From Branchiostoma floridae (lineage: Eukaryota; Chordata; Leptocardii; Amphioxiformes; Branchiostomatidae), in NCBI RefSeq assembly GCF_000003815.2, contig NC_049982.1, forward strand, positions 830,604 through 894,603: a stretch of DNA of 64,000 nt, in the 5' to 3' direction. Below the pieces are notes generated by a model. That model had not been told where the DNA came from and did not search any database. It was given only the letters and a program-made list of their open reading frames with translations. A program made the translations under genes and the position numbers. Positions 13,101 to 22,100 of the stretch are shown in pieces. The first letter of the stretch is position 1; each line of letters begins with the position of its first letter.

Positions 13101-16100
13101 AGCACCACTCGCCCGTCCCCGAGAGTATCGAGGAGTGGCTGGAGTCCCTGGAGCTGCCGGAGTACGGAGAATACTTCACCAAGCACGGCGTCATCTCCAT
13201 GGACAGGGTCAGGAAAATGTGGGAGGTCGAACTCAATGTAAGTGTAGATTGTTGTAATCCCTACAGCTTAATATGCATTTAATGTTTCAAACAACAACAA
13301 TTTTAATTGATAGTTTATTGTTGTAGTTGTTTGCAACATGAAATGCATAAGCTGTAGGGAGTACTAATCACCAAAAATGATATCATATCCATGGACAGTA
13401 AAATGTAGGAGGTTGAACTTAACGTAAGCAAAGATTGTTGTTGAATTGATTTTTTTTGTCTGCAACATTAAATGCATTTAGCTGTAAGGATAACTTACTG
13501 AAAACGACGTCATATCCATGGACAGGGTTACGTGTAGGTCAGGGTTAGGTTAGGGTTAGGGCTAGGTTAGGGTTGCTTTGTCTTACATTTTTATGACTTT
13601 TGTACATTATGTTATAATGTTTCGTAGGTGCTGGAGATCATTACTTTGGGTAGGGTTAGGCCTAGGGTTAGGTTTGGGTTACTTTGTCTTACATTCCCAT
13701 GGTCATTTGTGCATTTAGCCAACAGGTGTGAACATGCAATGAAGATTATTATTATTATAATTATAATAATGTTTTGTAGGTGCTTGAGATCACGACTTTA
13801 GGCCACAGGAAGAGAATCCTGGCGTCGATCGGTGAGCGGGAGCGGGACGAGATGCCGGAGGAAATGTCACCAGAGGAGACAACGGTAAATTCCTCCGTAC
13901 CCTTATTTTTGCTCCACCCAGAAGGGGGTAGTGTACCTACATGTAGGGATATGTACATGGGTACCAATTACAGTACCCTGAAAATTATTTAAATACTCCC
14001 GAACCACTGTGGCTGCCCAGAAAGAGAAGTCCCTGTCCAGCATCGCATTTCTCATGCTGTTTGGCACAGAATATCAATGTACACATAACTTTACTTGTCA
14101 TGTGAATAGACTTAAACTGATTAAGTAACAAAGTTTCTAACTTATTCTGTTGCTGAAAGCAAAATTGTTATTCCTTGAAACCACAATCATCCAACTTGAG
14201 CATTCGAAAGATATGGAAGAATTTGGCATTGCCATTGAAATCAGTACCATCTTTGTAGTTGAGATATTTAACTCAGCCTTTACCTAAAAATCTGTGACTT
14301 TCAATGATTATTCGGAGTAACCGGCATCTAAAAACGTTTGCAAAATGCTTGAATCTCCTTTTGGTATGGAGTCCTCTTTCTAAGACATTTCCTGCTGTAG
14401 TCTAGACTGCCTAAAGATCATTGAATCTCCTTCAGGTGTGGAGCACAAGTCCTCTTTCTAAGACATTGGAGCACAAGTCCTCTTTCTAAGACATTTTCTG
14501 CTCTACTATCATGATAGTGCCTAACAATCCTTGTTGTATCTCCTTCAGGTGTGGAGCACGAGTCGAAGACATTGTCTGCTCTACTTAAATAGTGCCTAAC
14601 AGTCCTTGTTGTATCTCCTTCAGGTGTGGAGCACGAGTCCTCTTTCTAAGACTGCGACGGAGTCCCTGCCCTCCCCAGAACCATCCCCCATCCAGGAGGT
14701 CGACCTTTTCAAGGACTACACCAATGTCAAGTCTAAGTACCAGCCCACCGTTCCTCCCCGACCGTCGTCGGGCGGTAACACATCGCCACGACCCCCCATT
14801 CCGCCAAAACCCTCCAGGAAACAGGTACGCTACCAGAAACGCCTTTCTTGTTCGTTCTTAAATGAAGAAAAGTTGTCTTCCAGAAAGAAAATTAAACGGA
14901 AAAAAGAAAAAGAGACAAGAGACATTAAATTTTATATATTATGTATATGTTTTCTCCCTTTTAAAAGAAACATTTTTTCGCATTTGTGTAATGTATGGAC
15001 ATTTTTTATTGCTGTGCATGGGAACATGCCTTTGGGTTTCTACATTTTTTTGTAGAGTTAATCTCTTATATATATAATGAACAGATAATATGTTGGTATT
15101 GTAAATGATGAAGTTACAAATCAAGCTATCATAGAATTTAACATTCAGAATGTTTTTCCCCAGGCACCCTTGCCAGTGGAAGATCCGGAGTTGGTCCTGA
15201 GAGCCCCGAACGAGGCCACGACAACGGCACCAATTCGTAGCTGGAGACACACGCCCGACGTTCTCATCAAGGGACACTGTAACTATATGGCACATGTAAG
15301 TCACAAAATATGTCAAAACATTATATATGTCAAAATGATAGACATCCAGGTAATAAGATATGCCAAACTCAAGCAACTTGAAATGATATGAAAACTACGA
15401 TGATATACATAACGTAGCTGCAGGACTGTCTAGAATGATGTCTAGATGAACAAAATAAGAATAAACTGTTCTCCAACTCAAGAAATCTCAATCATCGGAA
15501 TTTTTGACTGAATCATTCGGCCTCTGTCAGCTTAGTTCTGTAGACACCTGATTTTTCTGCATACAGTCAAACCTGTATTAGGGGCCACCTCTACAGAGGG
15601 GCCACCTGTCCATAGTGGCCACTTTTTGTCGGTCCCTTGGGTATTTTATCTACAAGTTACCACCTCTATACAGAGGCCACCTGTCTATAGTGGCCAAATT
15701 TGTCCGGTCCCTTGAGTGGCCGCTATAGACAGGTTTGACTGTATTTTTTTTTGTGTGACTTTTGTGTCCACACTGGGTCACAGATAGCTGCAGCAGGGTT
15801 CTAGCTAGGATGAAATTTGAGCGAGGGAGCGAAGCGACCAAGCACGAGGGCGCGAAGCGACCAAGCACGAGGGCGCGAAGCGACCGAGGGGGGGATGGTG
15901 TGGAAGGGGGGCCTTCCCCCCTTCCACGGTATGGAGCTTTTGGAAATATAAAATTGAAATGGGCCATTCTTAGGGACCTATAAAAGGAAAATTGTTGTTT
16001 TCTCAATATGTATTCTTGATGGGTAATTCTTATACTTTTGCATCTTGTCACTGTGTTACCCTTACAAAGGACCTTGTCACAAGATCTTAACTCATACATA

Positions 16101-19100
16101 GAAACAAAAAATTAACAGGTAAACCTAGAAACAGGTAAGTAACATCATTTTACTAAAAGTTACTAGAGAGTCAAATCAAAGTTAAGAATTAATTTCAAAA
16201 GTCTGTAATCATTTCTACATACATTTCCAAATTTGCTTAGACTTCCTCAATGTTCCTCCATTTCCATACAATGTTCAGAATACTGTATTCAATTTCATGG
16301 CAGTGGGAACAATGTTTACAATGCTTGAAAAAAGAATGGCTACATCACACTGTCAAAATCTTAACATGTTTATCAATGTAAGCCACTCTACCTCTCTTGT
16401 AAATCAATTCCAGAAATTTAGTGAGAGAAAGAACACAGAACACACTTAACATTTTACACCTCCCCCTACATGTCATATCGTATTGCTGATTCCTCTGCAG
16501 GCACTACCAGAAGATAGAAAGAAAACACGTTCCTTTGAGACACACCAAATATGGTTTAATGTATTCATCTAAGAGGCGGGTCTCTCCAGGGAAATTCATT
16601 CCCACAGCTTGTATGCACAATGCTCCTCCCACTGCACTGGGGCCGTGCTGGCGGCAAAACTTTTTAGAGGCTAAAGAGACTTGACTCCGCCCACTGCACT
16701 GGACAGTCTCTGGCACCAGCCTGCTGGCAGTGCAGACTCCGCCCTTTTGGGGGTGTTGTCTAGTCAGGTTTACTTTTGGGGAGGACAAACGGCCTTTGGA
16801 ATTTCCAAAACAAAGACTGAACTGACAATATCTGATGATTAAATGACAAAAACAAATGCTCATAAAGCATATCTGATGGTAACAGTGCTCCAACTTTTTA
16901 AAAATATTTCACATTATATATTGTTAGTTTAGTTTTTACTTTGATAAAATGACCAAAAGTATCTGCTACTGTGACGAACTTTTTCAACAGCCTCCCACGG
17001 CCTGATCGGGACGTGCCAAGTGTATGAGGGACAAGTGTCTGATTATTATTTTTTCTATCCTTAAAAATTATTAATGCAGTTTAGTGAGGGTAGGCGCGCA
17101 AGTTACGAGGAAAAAGCGTTGAGGACGAGGAGGAAACGTATTTGTAGTTGTAGTTGTTCAAGTTCCACCAAAAAGATTGTCATACAAGGACACTCCCTCG
17201 GCAAGTCGTAATAAGCCAGTCTAGCCCAAATATGGCTCTGGGCTTGCCACATATGGGAGGGCAACATGAAGACCCGCCTCGGCCGTGCGCTCTGTGCACA
17301 TGGGACCTGATAAGTCACGCCAGGCAGCGCCCACACATGTATTTGTGTTTTGCTCATTGCGATTCCCTCTGAAACAACTGAAACCAACGTTTTTTACATT
17401 TGATCTGGCATTATTGCACAAATAAATACAGTCAAAATGCCGCTACTTTGTATTGAAAATAAGCGTAGCGGCCCCAAAATGAGCGTAGCGTTCCAAAATT
17501 TTAACGTAGCGGGCCGCTACGCAACTTTGCGCTAGCTAGAACCCTGGTGCAATTTGGTCAAAAATTCCAGTGAGTGGAAATTTCTTGAGTTGTAGAACAG
17601 TTTATTTTTCTAATTACGTAAGTTAGATTCTACCAACTTCCATGCAAATCTCATGATTGTGTTTCTGTTCCATGGCAGTATCTCGGGTCCATGCTGGTGA
17701 CAGATGTAAGAGGCACCGTGTCCACAAGACAAGCCTGCGCAAAAATGAAGGTGAATACTTCTAGGGATGTGTAGTAACTACCTAAACATCAGGTACAGGT
17801 ACAGGAACCGGTCACAGAGGTTTAGGTACAGGTGTGGACCTTTACCTGTACCTGAACCACCTGAAGAAATAAATTTTCATTGAGGACACAGGGCTCCAAA
17901 TACTTTTTTTCTGCATTGAACATTGAAAATTACATGTACCTGCACCAGACAAATTTTACCTGCACCACTCTGAATTTAGGAAGTATGGATCGTACTAAAA
18001 TTGTTAAGGAATTTTCTTTAATTATTATTTTATAGGCAGTAACAGTCAATGCAGCTAATAACAATCCACATACACTACATCATCTGACATTTATGTATAA
18101 AACCCAGTACATGGACCAGTGCAGGTAGACACCAGAAATACCTGCACAGCTCCAATTTTACCTGCACTAACCTGCATAAAAAAAATTATGCAGGTGGTAT
18201 TTCGAGCCCTGGGACAGATATACAAATAAACAGTTAATAGAATATCATCTGAGGCTTCAGGTTACCCGGGGCACCCCTCAATGTACCTCGATGTACAAGT
18301 TTATTTGTTACCGGGTCCCGGGTTCATTTTAAGTCCAACTTAAGTTCAACCTTGGGCTCGGCACAATACCCAAGGAGCCGCAAGGTACCCTACGGGGCCA
18401 CGTACATGTAGGGGTCACGCCTGAAAGTGCAAAAGAAAGCCAGTGTCCGGCAAGGCCCCTTTTTTCCAATTGGGACTGTAGCCTTAGAGTGTGCAGGGTT
18501 GGACAAGTCCACTAGCCCTATTGTCCTCGGCAAGTGAGAGTGCTGTTTGGGCAAGTCCTAACTCACTTGTCCGATAAGTACAATTTTTCCATGAGAGAGA
18601 TTTTGATATACTTGTTAGTGGTTACCTTTCACATCCATTGCATCAAGCATTGGTCAACACAGTAGAATAGAGGCAGCAATAAAAGAATTCCTTTGTCGGA
18701 TTTGAAAATACTTAGAGACAAATGTCATTTAAAATGTCCGGACAAGTGAAAAGTCAATTTTCTATGTACTTGCCCAATAGGACAAGTGAATTTTAGAAAA
18801 CTTGTCTGACCCTGGTGTGTGAAAGTAATCTCAATAGCATAAAATAGAATTTTCTTTTTTTTTTTGCCTGACAGAAATCCACAGAGCAGATGCAGAAGGT
18901 GCCCACCATCATCCTCTCCATCTCTTACAAGGGAGTCAAGTTCATCGATGCCAAGTCAAAGGTCAGTCCAGAAACGTGACGCTTGGTCACGGGTTTAGCT
19001 TTGGCATTCTTGTCTTAAGCTAAGGGCACAACCCGCCGTACTACCAAAACGTGGGCAATCTTTTAGGATTCGTAAGGTGTAAGTACCGCCTCCGCACGAA

Positions 19101-22100
19101 CTCGTTGGGAATCTGACGAATTTTGGAGCACGCAGACACGCTTTACGTGCAGGCAAAACTTTGTGTGCCTTCGGGCTGCGAATTCGCCCCCCGTACGAGC
19201 CAGTACGTGCAACGCGCCTGCCCTGTACAGCCTGAATGTTTTCAGAAATATTTGGCGGACGTGGCTTCCCTAAAAAACGTACGGACAAATTGCATGTACG
19301 GCGGGTTGTGCACTTAGCTTTAGTGCCACCACATGGCTCAGGGTTCTAGCCAGGATTTTATTTTAATGGAATGGTAGCAAAGCGACCAATCAGAAAGGTG
19401 GCGTGGAAGGGTCTTGTCCCTTGGCCTAATAAGAATTCCATTGCTCAGGTAGTGAAAATGCATATAACAGTGACATTAAATGAATTTTCGGCAAGTGAAA
19501 AATCGTTTCGGGCAAGTAAATTTTTATATGCTTGCCCGATAGGACAAGTGAATTTTAGAAAATTGTCCAACCCTGCTAATATGATGTTATGAATAAACAA
19601 TAAACAATAATCCATATAGCAAGGTTCTTCTAACGTTTCGGTGTCTGTCAGACACCATCATCAGGGTTTGCATGGCTGGATACGATTCTCGCTGCTAGCT
19701 ATAATGTAGGTGGCTCTGCAGCAGCAAGAATGCCATCCCAAACGTGGCTCAGCTTGTATCCCCCCTCATCTCTGTTCATGACCGGAGCTGACTTCCTCAT
19801 CCAGACTGCCTCCTTTATCCAACATGTTCTCTGTTTGTCTCTCTGTCTAGCCCCCTCCCGAACGTTGGAAGTAAGTTCTCATTGGTTGTACCTTACTGTA
19901 TGAATAATTGCCAAAGTTATTTATGGAACAAACAATAATGTTTTTCAGATGATGGTGAGTGAGCATGAGATTCGGAACATCTCCTGTGCTGCGCAGGACG
20001 CAAACGACCTTCACGTGTTTGCCTACATCACCAAGGACATGAAGACGGGGAAACACTACTGTCACGTCTTCAGCGTCAACAGTCAGGTACAATGAACTTC
20101 ATTTATATAATTATATTATTTCTACTATGAAAAAATACTCTTTACCTAGTAGACGTAACCAACATAGGAAAAATAGTTTATGTTTTACGCAAAGTCTCAG
20201 CGGATTCTGTCCGACTTGTTAACATAACGGACCCGTCTACTACAGCTTATGGGACGGGATGTTGGAAGCACGTGACTGCCGAGACGAGGGGCGACACAGG
20301 TTATCTGGTTATTTCATTGTGTTTTGTCTGGAGGTAAAAAACTTTTCCTGCCCACAGAACCTTGGGTAGATGATTATTCTGAAGCTGGGCCACTGGACTA
20401 TGCACAGTGTACAATGATGTATACGATGTTCACACAGGCTGTCTTGCATTTTTTGCTAGTGTTTTGTTTGAACAAAAACTATTTCCTGTCCACAGGACCT
20501 TGGGTACGAGATAATCCTGACACTAGGACAGGCATTTGAGATCGCCTTCCAGATAATACAGCGTGGAAAGGCGAAGCGGTCGGCGCTGGCGATGGAATAA
20601 ACAAACAAACAAACAAAGTTAACAACTTTTTCCCGTCAACAGGATCTTGGGTACGAGATAATCCTGACGCTCGGACAGGCGTTCGAGATCGCCTTCCAGA
20701 TGATTCAGCATGAGAAGGCGAAACGTTCTGCTCTGGCGATGGAATAAACAAACAAACAAATAAACAAAGTAACAACCTATTTCCTGTCCCACAGGACCTT
20801 GGGTACGAGATAATCCTGACTCTAGGACAGGCGTTCGAGATCGCCTTCTAGATGATACAGCGGGAAAAGGCAAAACGTTCTGCTCTGGCGATGGAATAAA
20901 CAAACAAACAAACAAACAAACAAAGTAACAACCTTTTTTCTGCCCACAGGACCTTGGTTACGAGATCATCCTGACTCTGGGGCAGGCATTTGAGATTGCC
21001 TTCCAGATGATACAGCGCGAGAAGGCCAAACGGTCAGCCCTGGCGATGGAGCGGCAGCTGAGCAGCGGGAGCGACCGGTCCGCCAAGTGGTCCACCAGCA
21101 GCCAGGGGTCACAGGTACGGAGCTTCTTGTTCAGGCAGCACAGAGGCAATATGTGGGGTTCGACGGATTGCAAATTTCTTTGTAGCAAGGGTTTATACCC
21201 GACGTTTCAGTGACTGCCGGACACCCCTTTCTCAGGCCAGTGCTTACTGGGTCCAACTTTGCCCGGCAGCTACATGTAAGTGTCAAATTTGTATCACCCA
21301 TCAAATTTATTTTCGCCCTTTCCAACACAGGAAACCTCTTGCCCACCACAAAACCTTAATTTTTCATGTACAAAATGGCTTATATTCTATATTAGGCCAG
21401 AAATGTGTTGTCGAAGTAGTAAATGGCATTATTGAATGCTGTTCAAATTTTTGCTGACCAAACAAGAGATTCAAATGGATTTTTGGCATAGACCGTTGCT
21501 CTGAAAGTCCCTGAAGGAGGCTACATACTTAAAGCTGATATGCTTCAGAATTTTCTAACTACCAAATTGTAGTGGATTTCTTGCCTTTTTTCTCACGCCA
21601 GTCTGGGTATGAACCTGTCATGTTGCCTCTGTGCATTTTAACCAATGTTACCATTATGATATAACTTATGCATGACCATAACCATTTTAACATTCCACCT
21701 TTTAACAACCTCCATCAAGGCAATACTGTCCTATAACTTCAGCATAACATGATTGTGTAAGTCCTTCTTTCAGATACCAGTTGAGTATGCAGAGTGTTTC
21801 CCATTTTCTGCCTGCACTCGACTTTGTCACGAATACAAGAACTTTGAATTTGGCTTTTATTTTTAACATCCAGTCTTTTGAAGCCAATGACTTTGCTGAT
21901 TTCTGTACAGTAAGCTCTTCGAATCCTGCAATACTTAACAAATAGTTGCTTTCATTGACATACAGAAAAAAAAGAAGACAACACATCTTGTGTTTTCTGG
22001 CCATTTGGGGAATAGTACTTTCATGCAGCGAAAAGCTTGTATATTAGTCATATTTTCTATGCTTAGGTTTTCTAATATGATTAAAAAATCTTTTAAAAGA

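Noticed and set aside
15650-16099. 149-codon minus frame
   Set aside because: It spans two unrelated transposon ends and their repeats; no domain is recognisable.
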